Source of the DNA: Buttiauxella sp. A111
Lineage (GTDB): Bacteria > Pseudomonadota > Gammaproteobacteria > Enterobacterales > Enterobacteriaceae
Direction of reading: 5' to 3'
DNA length: 64,000 bases
Assembly: GCF_014189855.1 (NCBI RefSeq)
Contig: NZ_BJFN01000001.1
Location: 930,001 to 994,000 of the forward strand
Of this stretch, positions 20,529 to 29,561 are shown piece by piece. The notes beneath the pieces were generated by a model. It had not been told where the DNA came from. It ran no database searches and saw only the letters and a list, made by a program, of their open reading frames with translations. The first letter of the stretch is position 1, and every line of letters starts with the position of its first letter. The position numbers and the translations under genes are program-made.

Positions 20529-21182
20529 TTATGCCCCCCAGATGTCACGAATTTGCGTCTGGAAATCTTGTGCCACATGCTGCGGATTTGCAGCACCTGA
20601 CAGTGCGCGTCCAGCGATAAACGCTTTCACTTTGATATCGCGGAACAGCGGTAGATCCTGCGGTGTGATGCCGCCGGTAATCGAGAGTTCAAGCCCAATA
20701 TCCGACAGAGTTTTCATGCGCGCTAAATCGGCTTCACCCCAGGTTTGCCCACTGGCTTGTGCATCACGCCCTCGGTGGTAAATTGCCTGGCGGATCCCGG
20801 CTTTATGCCAGGCGCGGGCGTCGTCAAAAGTCCAGTTGCCAAACAACTCAATCTGGATCTCCCCTCCCCGATCCATTGCTACCTGATGTGCTTTTTCAAC
20901 CGTAGCCAGCGGCGCGGCACAGATGACCGTCATCCAGTTGGCACCCGCATCAAACGCTTGTTTGGCCAGCGTTTCTCCCGCATCAGCCACTTTCCAGTCG
21001 GCGACGATAATTTTATGTGGGCAGAGTTTTCGTAGCTGGCGCACCGCTTCCAGGCCTTCGGTCAAACACAAGAGCGTTCCCGCTTCGATAATATCGACGC
21101 TATCGCGCAACAACAGGGCGTCGCTCAATGCGGGTGGGAGCTCGGTGTAGTCAAGAGCAAGCTGTAACAAAGGACGGCTCAT
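20529..21182 (-). CDS. sgbH: 3-keto-L-gulonate-6-phosphate decarboxylase YiaQ (SgbH)
   Basis: 217 aa (E. coli SgbH 220). Member of the orotidine-5'-phosphate decarboxylase suprafamily that decarboxylates 3-keto-L-gulonate 6-phosphate to L-xylulose 5-phosphate. The active-site set is intact: Asp11 in LALDYTEL, Glu33 in IIEAGT, the DxKxxD motif in ADWKVADAG, and the His/Arg pair in IYHRGRDAQ. Its start overlaps the upstream kinase stop in an ATGA-type junction. Confidence 0.95.
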   Translation of the reverse strand: MSRPLLQLALDYTELPPALSDALLLRDSVDIIEAGTLLCLTEGLEAVRQLRKLCPHKIIVADWKVADAGETLAKQAFDAGANWMTVICAAPLATVEKAHQVAMDRGGEIQIELFGNWTFDDARAWHKAGIRQAIYHRGRDAQASGQTWGEADLARMKTLSDIGLELSITGGITPQDLPLFRDIKVKAFIAGRALSGAANPQHVAQDFQTQIRDIWGA

Positions 21183-22696
21183 AATGTGGATTCCTTGAGG
21201 GGTTTAAGCGATGCGCAGCGAGCGTGGTAGCTCTGCAACGATTCAACAAGTAATTGGTATTTTTGGTATTTTTCCTGGTAAGCCAGCCAGGCTGCAGGAT
21301 CGGGTTGGATAACGCGCGTAGCGTGAGTGAGTTGCTGCTGCGCCTGCGCAAAACTGGCGAACTCCCCCGTACCGACCAACGCGGCCAGTGCCGCCCCCAG
21401 ACAACCGGTTTCTTCAACCTGCGGCAGCTCTACGGGCAGGCCGCTGACATCCGCCAGCATTTGCATCCAGACGTCAGAATGTGCCGGGCCGCCGGTCACG
21501 CGCAGCGTTTTGGCAGTCTGAAAACGTTCACGCATCCGGTTGAGGTGCGTCATATGGCTGAACACCACGCCTTCATACACCGCCTGAAGCAAATGCCCGC
21601 GATGGTGCGCGGACTGCAAACCATAAAAACCGCTGGTCATCTCGAGCCCTGCGTTGCTGCCATACAAAAAGGGAAGAAACATCACGGCGCTACCCGCTTT
21701 GGGGAGAGCTGCAACCGCACTGTTGATTTCGTCAAAACTCAGACTTCCACACTGCGCGGTCAGCCATTCGAGGTTGGCTGACGATGTTGGGCTGGCTTCG
21801 TGAACAATAAACTGGCCGGGGGAGACAAAACGCCCATAAACATGAGGATGGGATTCTTGCTGGCTTATGCCATTGGCAATACCGCTGGTGACCGCCCAGG
21901 TTCCCATTACTGCGTTAAGTGCGGTTTCATCATGCAGACCGGCACAAAGTGCGGTAGAAACCACATCGAACAAGCCGCCAACAACGGGAGTCCCCGCCGC
22001 CAGACCGGTTAAGGCGGCAACATCCGATGTGATTTCCCCGCAAAGTTGACTCGACCCCACCACTGGCGGTAGCGCCGGAAAAACTTCATCAATATCCAAC
22101 CATGACAGGAGCTGCGGGTCATATTCTCCCGTGTTCATGTTGTAGAAATTGGACTCGGAAATATTGCTCTCTTCACATCCCTTCACGCCCGTCAGGCACC
22201 AGCGCAGATAGTCATGGGCCATCATCACGGTGCCAATTTGTTGATAACGCTCCGGTTGATGCTGTTTTATCCAGCGCAGCAACGAAACGGGATGCCCTGT
22301 CCACAGCGTCTGACGTGTGTGTGGGTAAAGCTGTTCAGGAATACGATCCCGCTGCCAGTCGCTGACGATATTCAGCGCCCGACGATCGGAGGAAAGCATC
22401 GCATACCCTAACGGACGATCATTTTTATCAAGCAAAAACAGCCCCTTACCCTGAGCCGAAATGCCAATACCTTTGATCTGTTCGCCACCGATCCCACAGC
22501 GCTTGAGCAATGTGGCAATCGTGTCGGCACAACATTGCCACAGCGCGTGCATATCGCGTTCTGCCCAGCCGGGTTGCTCGCAGAGAGTCGCTAAAGCCTG
22601 ACGATGGATGGCATATTCCCGGCCCTGCTGGTCGTACAACCCTGCTTTGAGATAGGTTCCTCCGCAGTCGATGCCCAGCCAGAATAGTTGTTTCAT
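21179..22696 (-). CDS. lyxK: L-xylulose/3-keto-L-gulonate kinase LyxK (YiaP)
   Basis: 505 aa from ATG 22696 (E. coli LyxK 498). The frame extends to 22795 but would run through a long hairpin, and an AAGAG-type ribosome-binding site precedes 22696. FGGY carbohydrate kinase: N-terminal phosphate loop GIDCGGTYLKAGLYD (residues 9-23), then GISAQGKGL and C-terminal VTGGPAHSDVWMQMLADV. In the yia pathway the enzyme phosphorylates 3-keto-L-gulonate (E. coli LyxK also uses L-xylulose). It stands between the permease gene and the decarboxylase. Confidence 0.93.
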   Translation of the reverse strand: MKQLFWLGIDCGGTYLKAGLYDQQGREYAIHRQALATLCEQPGWAERDMHALWQCCADTIATLLKRCGIGGEQIKGIGISAQGKGLFLLDKNDRPLGYAMLSSDRRALNIVSDWQRDRIPEQLYPHTRQTLWTGHPVSLLRWIKQHQPERYQQIGTVMMAHDYLRWCLTGVKGCEESNISESNFYNMNTGEYDPQLLSWLDIDEVFPALPPVVGSSQLCGEITSDVAALTGLAAGTPVVGGLFDVVSTALCAGLHDETALNAVMGTWAVTSGIANGISQQESHPHVYGRFVSPGQFIVHEASPTSSANLEWLTAQCGSLSFDEINSAVAALPKAGSAVMFLPFLYGSNAGLEMTSGFYGLQSAHHRGHLLQAVYEGVVFSHMTHLNRMRERFQTAKTLRVTGGPAHSDVWMQMLADVSGLPVELPQVEETGCLGAALAALVGTGEFASFAQAQQQLTHATRVIQPDPAAWLAYQEKYQKYQLLVESLQSYHARCASLKPLKESTL

Positions 22697-22730
22697 TGTT
22701 TTTCTCTTTTCAGTACAAACCTGCTGGTGG

Positions 22731-22795
22731 ATGACGCTAACGCTTATTCCCTGACAAGAACGACCCCATTCCCGGTCAGATAAGCGAAGCGTCAT
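22731..22795 (-). promoter_or_regulatory. Long intercistronic hairpin between permease gene and lyxK
   Basis: Nested inverted repeats: ATGACGCT (22731-22738) with AGCGTCAT (22788-22795), CGCTTA (22741-22746) with TAAGCG (22781-22786), and CTGAC with GTCAG inside. Together they form one extended imperfect stem inside the operon. Possible role in RNA processing or segmental stability; inferred. Confidence 0.7.
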
Positions 22796-22806
22796 CAGAT
22801 AAAAAC

Positions 22807-24135
22807 TCAGTGTGCGGTGCGGGTTAGCGGTGCATCAGGTTCAGCCAGGTTAATGCTGTTCGGAGCATCACATTTCGCAGGCAACAACAGCGCCAGCAGC
22901 GAAGCTATCGCCAGTGAAATCGCCAGGCAGTAAACACCCGCATCTTTGCTGTAGAAGGTAATCAATACACCAACGGCATAAGGCCCACAGAACCCACCGA
23001 GATTACCCAGCGCGTTGATTACGCCTCGCGCACCACCGGCCATTTCTGCGCTAAACAGACGAGCCGGGATCGTCCAGAACACCCCAGCAGCAGACTGTAA
23101 GAACACACCGCAGCCGACCAGCGCCGCATAGGAGAGCCAAATGTGTTCTTTGAGCACAACAGACATGAACATGCACAGTGCGAAGCCCATCAGCGGCAGC
23201 GCGACAAACAGTTTGCGTTTACCGGTACGGTCAGAAAGTGAGGAGAACAGGAACATGCCGCCCATCGCTCCGACATACGGCAGAATGGCTAACATCCCCA
23301 CCTGCCCCATGGTGCTATGGGTTAACTCTTTGAGAATGGTCGGCAACCACAGGGTGTAGCCGTAAATCCCGGTCTGATAGAAGAAATTGAGTGCGATGAG
23401 TTGCCACATGGTTCTGTCTGAAAGCACGGTACGTAACGAAGCATTTTTGACGGCGGTCGTGGCGAGTTGTTTTTGCTCAGCACTGAGCGTGGCAATCAGC
23501 CATTTTTTCTCTCTTTCATCTATCCAGCGTGCCTCTTGTGGGCGGTCACAGACCGTCAACGACCACAGCACTAATACGACAGCTGAAAGCAAACCTTCGA
23601 TAATGAACAGCCAGCGCCAGTCCATTGCCGAGATAATCCAGCCGGAAAGCGGTGCAGTGATAATCCCGGCGATCGGCACAAACATGATAACAATGGCATT
23701 AGCACGCCCACGTTCAGCGTCCGGGAACCAGTTGCTGATCATTGTCAGCACCACAGGCAACATCCCCCCTTCAGCAACACCTAACGCGAAGCGTAAAAAC
23801 AACAACTGGTACTGGTTTGTAATTAATCCTGTAAGAATCGAAATAATGACCCAGGCCACCAGCGACCAGCCAATAAATTTTTTGCCGCTACCGTGAACGG
23901 CAATTTTCCCGCCGGGCACCTGCAAAAATAAATAACCGATGAAAAAGATACCGCCAGCAAGCCCCGCCATAGTGGCAGAAATACCTAAATCACTGTCCAT
24001 TCCTCCCGGCATAGCAAAGGCAATATTCACCCTGTCCATGTAAGAAATAATACAAGTGATTAAGATTGGCGGAATAATCCTTAGCCAACGCTGGCGCGGG
24101 ATGTCATTTTTTTGGGTAACAGAGTGAGTATTCAT
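22807..24135 (-). CDS. MFS permease (anion:cation symporter type) of the yia operon
   Basis: 442 aa, 12 predicted membrane segments. The N-terminal YMDRVNIAFAMPGG resembles the anion:cation symporter group of MFS carriers, which carry sugar acids such as galactonate and glucarate. Loop 4-5 carries FLRFALGVAEGGMLPVVLTM. It replaces the TRAP transporter genes yiaMNO of E. coli K-12, so it most likely imports 2,3-diketo-L-gulonate or a related ascorbate product. Klebsiella yia operons have two extra genes named yiaX1 and yiaX2 at this place; I cannot say from memory which name fits which gene. Confidence 0.88.
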   Translation of the reverse strand: MNTHSVTQKNDIPRQRWLRIIPPILITCIISYMDRVNIAFAMPGGMDSDLGISATMAGLAGGIFFIGYLFLQVPGGKIAVHGSGKKFIGWSLVAWVIISILTGLITNQYQLLFLRFALGVAEGGMLPVVLTMISNWFPDAERGRANAIVIMFVPIAGIITAPLSGWIISAMDWRWLFIIEGLLSAVVLVLWSLTVCDRPQEARWIDEREKKWLIATLSAEQKQLATTAVKNASLRTVLSDRTMWQLIALNFFYQTGIYGYTLWLPTILKELTHSTMGQVGMLAILPYVGAMGGMFLFSSLSDRTGKRKLFVALPLMGFALCMFMSVVLKEHIWLSYAALVGCGVFLQSAAGVFWTIPARLFSAEMAGGARGVINALGNLGGFCGPYAVGVLITFYSKDAGVYCLAISLAIASLLALLLPAKCDAPNSINLAEPDAPLTRTAH

Positions 24136-24227
24136 AATTTATTCTCGATTAAAATAAACAGAACCTGGCACGCCTTTCCATATAGGAAAAGAATGTTTTT
24201 TACATCTGCGAATAATGACTTTTATTA

Positions 24228-25193
24228 TTATGTTAACGTGCTATTTAATGCAGAACGCAATGCCGCGACACCATCTTTTAAAATAGCTACACGGTGTTCC
24301 ACAGAAGCAATTGGATTTATTTCCAGTAGTTTAATGCCGATAAAACTCAACGATGCAGGCGAAATATCTTTCAGCATTTCTCTGGCACGTTCCACTGTTA
24401 ATAGACTTTCAATGCAACCCGCTTCGCTGCCATTAAATGGGGCGAAAGGGGCATGCGAATCCTGCCATTCACCGTACTCACCACGAGGTGCAGTGCCTGA
24501 AAACATCAGTGCGGAAAGCTTCCCGGCTTGCTGGCACTGTTTTGCGTGTGCCAGTGGAAGTGTTGTGTTGCGGCCTTCAATGGCGGAGCGGGCCCAGTTG
24601 ATGCACATTCCCACATTTCGGTCAGTGATTGCTTTGAGCTCTTCTTCCAGCGGGAGAAAACCCTTGCGTGCTGCTGGTTGTGTCATGGCATCGCAATGTT
24701 CAACAACCAATTCGCACGACCAGTCCCAACTTTGTAGTTCAGCAAGCGATCGAGCGAAACACTCAGCCATAGACGAAACATCGGTTTCCCCCGCCAGCGG
24801 CGCGGCCTGCAATTCCAGTGCGATCACCTTTTGTTTACCGAAGCGATCGTTAGTACGGTTAATTTTTTCCCATATATGGCGATAGTAATCCACACAACTT
24901 TTACGCTGTGCTTCATCGCTCGATGCCAGGCCAAATCCGCCATTTGCACCGCGTCGCCGCATCGTTTCCATAATGGCGGTAACGACGATTTGCCAGTCAT
25001 CCGGCGTATGTTTAAACAGATATTCATCGCCATAAGGGTGTAAATTCTCAAGGCAAGGTTGCTCAAGACCGCGAATCCCTGGGACATCCGCTAATCTGCG
25101 CCAGAATAGCGTTTCTTGTTCTTCTCCTTGTTGATGAAACGAAGGTGCGCAAGGATACGCGCCAATAATAAAACCGGCGTTGTTCTCTTTCAT
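24228..25193 (-). CDS. DUF4862-like protein of the yia operon (possible TIM-barrel sugar enzyme)
   Basis: 321 aa, soluble, no signal peptide or membrane segment. I recognise the [19 protein letters not shown] start as DUF4862, a family of unknown function found in Klebsiella and Enterobacter yia operons. Alternating beta/alpha pattern and acidic/His clusters ([31 protein letters not shown]) suggest a xylose-isomerase-like TIM barrel, but no proven active site can be named. It lies 92 bp upstream of the permease gene and is bracketed with it by two hairpins. Likely job: an epimerase, isomerase or lactonase acting on ascorbate breakdown products (inference). Confidence 0.75.
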   Translation of the reverse strand: MKENNAGFIIGAYPCAPSFHQQGEEQETLFWRRLADVPGIRGLEQPCLENLHPYGDEYLFKHTPDDWQIVVTAIMETMRRRGANGGFGLASSDEAQRKSCVDYYRHIWEKINRTNDRFGKQKVIALELQAAPLAGETDVSSMAECFARSLAELQSWDWSCELVVEHCDAMTQPAARKGFLPLEEELKAITDRNVGMCINWARSAIEGRNTTLPLAHAKQCQQAGKLSALMFSGTAPRGEYGEWQDSHAPFAPFNGSEAGCIESLLTVERAREMLKDISPASLSFIGIKLLEINPIASVEHRVAILKDGVAALRSALNSTLT

Positions 25194-25227
25194 TGTGTGT
25201 CCTTTATCCTTTTGATATACAGAGCAA

Positions 25228-25291
25228 CTTCTATATGCAGCCAGGTGGCAATCAGATGAATGAGAGCAGCCAATACCCCTGCATATAGAAG
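25228..25291 (-). promoter_or_regulatory. Intercistronic hairpin with perfect 13 bp stem after yiaL
   Basis: CTTCTATATGCAG (25228-25240) pairs with CTGCATATAGAAG (25279-25291), loop 38 bases, in the 112 bp gap between yiaL and the DUF4862 gene. No T-run follows, so it is more likely a processing or attenuation structure than a full terminator. Confidence 0.75.
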
Positions 25292-25305
25292 AGCGATGTG
25301 TATAT

Positions 25306-25785
<480 letters not shown>

Positions 25786-26784
25786 CTATAGCGCCTGAAT
25801 TCTTGCCCATACGCTGTCGTCAATGGTGATACCATTTTTGCGGTTTTCAGCCAGCAACCGGGTAAACTCATGGCCTGGCAGGCGCACCGCTTCGTCGGGA
25901 TTTGCACGTTCAGCGCTAACGACATAATCAACAATGCGCTGCAATTTGGCGTCTCGTGTTGGACCGTCGATGAGCTTATCAACTTCAATGGCAATAAAGA
26001 CCTGCGAGATGCCGTACTCATCGCTATTATCTTCCGTGACTTCAGCCACGGATGCGCCGTTAGAAAGCAGCGTCGCAATCATATCCAACACAATCGACAA
26101 CCCTGATCCTTTCCAGTATCCCATTGGCAAGATACGTCGGTTTTTCTCAACAATACCCGGCTCACGCGTGAGATTGCCTTCATCATCAAAGCCGCCATCG
26201 ACCGGAAGCTGACGCCCCGCCAGACGGTTCACTTCAAGCATTCCGTAGGAGAACATCGACATCGACATATCAACCATAGTGATAGGTTTGCCTGGAATGG
26301 CCACAATCAACGGGTTCGTCCCGATGCGACACTCTTTGGCACCCCACGGTGGCATCACCGCAATCGAGTTAGTCCAGCAAATACCGATGTAGCCCTGCTC
26401 TGCCGCCTGCCAACCGTAGCTTCCGCCACGCATCCAGTGGTTCGCATTACGCAGCGCCACAAGGCCAATGCCATGATCCGAAGCCAGCGAAATCGCGCGA
26501 TCCATCATCTTTTTCGCGGTCAGGTTGCCGATTGAACGATGAGCATCCCACTGCTCAATTGCGCCCAGGCGAGTGACGCACGTTGGTTGGGCATCCGGAA
26601 TAATGTCGCCCGCTTCCAGTTGCTGGATGAATCGAGGGAAACGGTTTACGCCATGTGAATACACGCCAGATTCGGTTGTTTGGGCAAACATCTGTGCGCA
26701 GTCACTCGCCGTTTCTGCGGCTACGCCACGTGCAAGCAATACTCTTTCGAACTCTTTCTTCAACTGCTCAAAGGTCACTTTCAT
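25786..26784 (-). CDS. dlgD: 2,3-diketo-L-gulonate reductase YiaK (DlgD)
   Basis: 332 aa, the same length as E. coli DlgD. NAD-dependent reductase of the malate/L-lactate dehydrogenase type-2 family that reduces 2,3-diketo-L-gulonate to 3-keto-L-gulonate. Catalytic His44 lies in [13 protein letters not shown]. The substrate and cofactor segments [14 protein letters not shown] and [13 protein letters not shown] are conserved. First gene of the operon, divergent from yiaJ. Confidence 0.96.
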   Translation of the reverse strand: MKVTFEQLKKEFERVLLARGVAAETASDCAQMFAQTTESGVYSHGVNRFPRFIQQLEAGDIIPDAQPTCVTRLGAIEQWDAHRSIGNLTAKKMMDRAISLASDHGIGLVALRNANHWMRGGSYGWQAAEQGYIGICWTNSIAVMPPWGAKECRIGTNPLIVAIPGKPITMVDMSMSMFSYGMLEVNRLAGRQLPVDGGFDDEGNLTREPGIVEKNRRILPMGYWKGSGLSIVLDMIATLLSNGASVAEVTEDNSDEYGISQVFIAIEVDKLIDGPTRDAKLQRIVDYVVSAERANPDEAVRLPGHEFTRLLAENRKNGITIDDSVWARIQAL

Positions 26785-26800
26785 GCCTGACTCCTGGTTT

Positions 26801-26967
26801 ACTCACGGGTGACGTGAGTGAATTTAGAACCTTAAATTTCACTATGCGAAATCTGATTTCAAAAATATACAGTTCAATTTTTAACAAGTCAAAGCATGAG
26901 CATTTTTTAAAAATCATTTAAATCAATGTGTTAATATTTGTCTGTTGAGATCGTGAACTAAGCCACA
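26801..26967. promoter_or_regulatory. yiaK-yiaJ divergent control region
   Basis: Three signals lie here. ACTCACG/CGTGAGT (26801-26819) is a perfect 7 bp inverted repeat just before yiaK. ATTTC-N7-GAAAT (26836-26852) is an operator candidate for the IclR-type YiaJ. CGTGA-N6-CCACA (26952-26967) is a CRP-like site with 8 of 10 matches. YiaJ repression and CRP activation of the yia operon are established in E. coli; assigning these sites is inference. Confidence 0.5.
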
Positions 26968-27012
26968 CTTTGCGCTACCATCAGAGCGCGGTGACATTTA
27001 GGGAAATGAGAG

Positions 27013-27822
27013 ATGAGCGATAAAGAAAGTGATGTGACCAAAGAAAAGGACAGACCGGCTGGCAGCCAGAGTTTATTCCGAGGGCTGCAGCTCATTGAGA
27101 TCCTCAGTAATTACCCCAACGGTTGCCCGCTGGCGCATTTATCTGAGTTGGCAGAATTGAATAAAAGTACCGTGCACCGCCTGTTACAGGGGTTACAGTC
27201 CTGCGGATACGTGACACCAGCGCCCGCAGCGGGGAGCTATCGCCTGACGACCAAGTTTATCTCGGTTGGGCAAAAAGCACTTTCGTCGTTAAATATCATT
27301 CACGTCGCAGCTCCGCATCTGGAAACGCTGAATATCGTCACCGGCGAGACGGTAAACTTTTCCAGTCGCGAAGACGATCATGCCATTCTGATCTATAAGC
27401 TCGAGCCCACCACGGGAATGCTGCGTACCAGAGCCTATATCGGCCAGCATATGCCGCTGTACTGCTCGGCAATGGGGAAAATTTATATGGCCTTTGGCCA
27501 CCCAGAGTATGTCGAGCAATACTGGGAGAGCCATCAGCAGGAGATCCAGCCTTTAACCCGCAATACCATCACCAACGTTGAGCAGATGTATCAGGAGTTA
27601 GAGCAGATCCGCGAGCAGAAAATGGCGATGGATCGGGAAGAGAACGAGTTGGGCGTTTCATGTATTGCGGTGCCGGTGTTTGATATTCACCATCGCGTGA
27701 GTTATTCGATTTCGATTTCGCTTTCAACGGCCAAGTTGCGCCAGGTGGGAGAGAAGAAGTTGTTGAAGCCGTTACAGGAAACCGCTGCCGCTATTTCGCG
27801 GGAATTGGGATTGAACGGTTAA
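27013..27822 (+). CDS. yiaJ: IclR-family repressor YiaJ (PlaR)
   Basis: 269 aa (E. coli YiaJ 282). N-terminal winged helix-turn-helix, about residues 20-75, with LAELNKSTVHRLLQGLQSCGYV, then the IclR effector domain with YIGQHMPLYCSAMGKIYMA and NELGVSCIAVPVFD. It represses yiaK-S; in Klebsiella the reported inducer is L-ascorbate 6-phosphate, formed by the Ula PTS. No ula PTS is in this window, so induction would need a distant locus. A shared terminator separates it from convergent lysP. Confidence 0.94.
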   Translation: MSDKESDVTKEKDRPAGSQSLFRGLQLIEILSNYPNGCPLAHLSELAELNKSTVHRLLQGLQSCGYVTPAPAAGSYRLTTKFISVGQKALSSLNIIHVAAPHLETLNIVTGETVNFSSREDDHAILIYKLEPTTGMLRTRAYIGQHMPLYCSAMGKIYMAFGHPEYVEQYWESHQQEIQPLTRNTITNVEQMYQELEQIREQKMAMDREENELGVSCIAVPVFDIHHRVSYSISISLSTAKLRQVGEKKLLKPLQETAAAISRELGLNG

Positions 27823-27850
27823 TGTGCGGTCATCAGGACGAGGCATAACA

Positions 27851-27882
27851 ATAAAAAAAGGGCGCGATAATCGCGCCCTTTT
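27851..27882. terminator. Bidirectional terminator between yiaJ and lysP
   Basis: AGGGCGCGA/TCGCGCCCT hairpin with a seven-A run on the left and TTTT on the right, placed between convergent genes. Confidence 0.88.
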
Positions 27883-27887
27883 CAATC

Positions 27888-29357
27888 TTACTTTTTAAAC
27901 GTTTTTGGGAACGTCATTTCGCTGTATTTCACGAAACGAGAACCTTTAGTTATCTTGTAGCCGAACCAAATCGCCAGGAACAATGGAATACCGATGTAGG
28001 TTGCGGTTACGCCAGCCCAGTCAATTCTATCGGCCAGGAAGGCTTCGTAGTTCTGACCCAGTGTGATAATCAGGCACAGAATGAAGGCAAAGATTGGGCC
28101 CACAGGGAAGAAGCCTGAAACGTACGGCAAATCGTTGAGATCAAGCCCTTGTTTCACATAGCCACGACGGAAGCGGTAGTGGCTAATCGCAATACCTAAC
28201 CACGCGATGAAGCCCGTCATACCGGAGGTGTTCAGCAGCCACAGGTAAACGGTCTGGTTGCCATACATCGATGTAAGGAAGCACAAACCCGCAACGACTG
28301 TTGTCGCGATCAGCGCATAACGCGGCACGCCGCCCACAGACAGCTTAGAGAAAATGCGTGGCGCTTTGCCATCACAGGCCAGGGTGTAAAGCATACGCGT
28401 TGATGCGTACATCCCGGAGTTACCCGCAGACAGTACCGCAGTCAGGATTACGGCGTTCATGACAGCCGCTGCAGACAGTAAACCTGCGTGCTCAAATACC
28501 AGGGTGAACGGGCTTACGCCGATGTCTTTCACATCATTACGCAGCAAGCTCGGATCGGTATACGGAATGATCAGGCTGATAATCAGAATCGCGAACACAT
28601 AGAACAGCAGGATACGCCAGAACACCTGACGCACAGCACGTGGAATGTTCTTACCTGGATCTTCCGATTCACCCGCAGCGACACCGATAAGCTCAGTCCC
28701 CTGGAAGGAGAAGCCGACTATCATCGCCACGCCTATCATGGCGGAGAATCCACCAGCGAAGGGTGCATCACCAATCGTCCAGTTGCTCCAGCCCGCAGGT
28801 TGCGCACCTTTGAAGATACCCATAATCATCATCACGCCGACAATGATAAAGATGATAACCGTCGTCACTTTAATCAGTGAGAACCAGTATTCTGCTTCAC
28901 CAAAGCCTTTAACGGAGATGTAGTTCAGCAGGAACATGATGCCGAGGAACAACGCACTCCAGATCCAGCCTGGGGTATCAGGGAACCAGTAGTTCATCAC
29001 CAACTGTGCGGCGACCAGGTCAACTGCGATAGTGACCGCCCAGTTGTACCAGTAGTTCCAGCCCAGCGCGAAGCCAAAGCCTTCTTCAACGTATTGTTGC
29101 CCGTAGGTGGCAAAAGAACCAGAAACCGGCATGTATGCCGCAAGCTCACCCAGGCTTGTCATCAGGAAGTACACCATCAGACCAATCAGCATATAGGAGA
29201 GTAGCGCACCGCCAGGGCCCGCCTGAGAAATGGTTGCACCAGAGGCAACAAATAGCCCGGTTCCGATGGATCCGCCAATGGCGATCATCGTTAGGTGGCG
29301 CGCTTTTAGCTCACGTCGTAAGCCAGGCGCTTGTGTTGTTTTATCTTGAGAAACCAT
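27888..29357 (-). CDS. lysP: Lysine-specific permease LysP
   Basis: 489 aa from ATG 29357, identical in length to E. coli LysP; a frame extension to 29378 is not supported. Amino acid-polyamine-organocation family with 12 membrane segments. The first helix carries GGSIGTGLFVASG. It imports L-lysine with protons and in E. coli also acts as co-sensor for CadC. Ends 61 bases from the yiaJ stop. In E. coli it directly follows cirA. Confidence 0.96.
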   Translation of the reverse strand: MVSQDKTTQAPGLRRELKARHLTMIAIGGSIGTGLFVASGATISQAGPGGALLSYMLIGLMVYFLMTSLGELAAYMPVSGSFATYGQQYVEEGFGFALGWNYWYNWAVTIAVDLVAAQLVMNYWFPDTPGWIWSALFLGIMFLLNYISVKGFGEAEYWFSLIKVTTVIIFIIVGVMMIMGIFKGAQPAGWSNWTIGDAPFAGGFSAMIGVAMIVGFSFQGTELIGVAAGESEDPGKNIPRAVRQVFWRILLFYVFAILIISLIIPYTDPSLLRNDVKDIGVSPFTLVFEHAGLLSAAAVMNAVILTAVLSAGNSGMYASTRMLYTLACDGKAPRIFSKLSVGGVPRYALIATTVVAGLCFLTSMYGNQTVYLWLLNTSGMTGFIAWLGIAISHYRFRRGYVKQGLDLNDLPYVSGFFPVGPIFAFILCLIITLGQNYEAFLADRIDWAGVTATYIGIPLFLAIWFGYKITKGSRFVKYSEMTFPKTFKK

Positions 29358-29561
29358 AGAAAATTGCGGTCCTTCCAAAAAATGAGGCGAGATTGTAGCA
29401 AAACAGTCTTATACATATAGTAGAAATACGAAAATATAAGAGAGCTTCATGATCGGGGAAGAATTATAAGTAAGGCACTTATGATAGGGGGAGCTGGCGG
29501 GAGTGGGTAAATCTGCCGTGATGTGCGGGAATCCTTTCCCCACGCGGTCTGGTAGGATCTG

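Noticed and set aside
21254-21781. Open frame of 175 codons on the plus strand inside lyxK
   Set aside because: Antisense shadow of a well-matched FGGY kinase; no ribosome-binding site or family similarity.
23387-23896. Open frame of 169 codons antisense to the yia MFS gene
   Set aside because: Shadow frame; composition unlike a real protein and no start signals.
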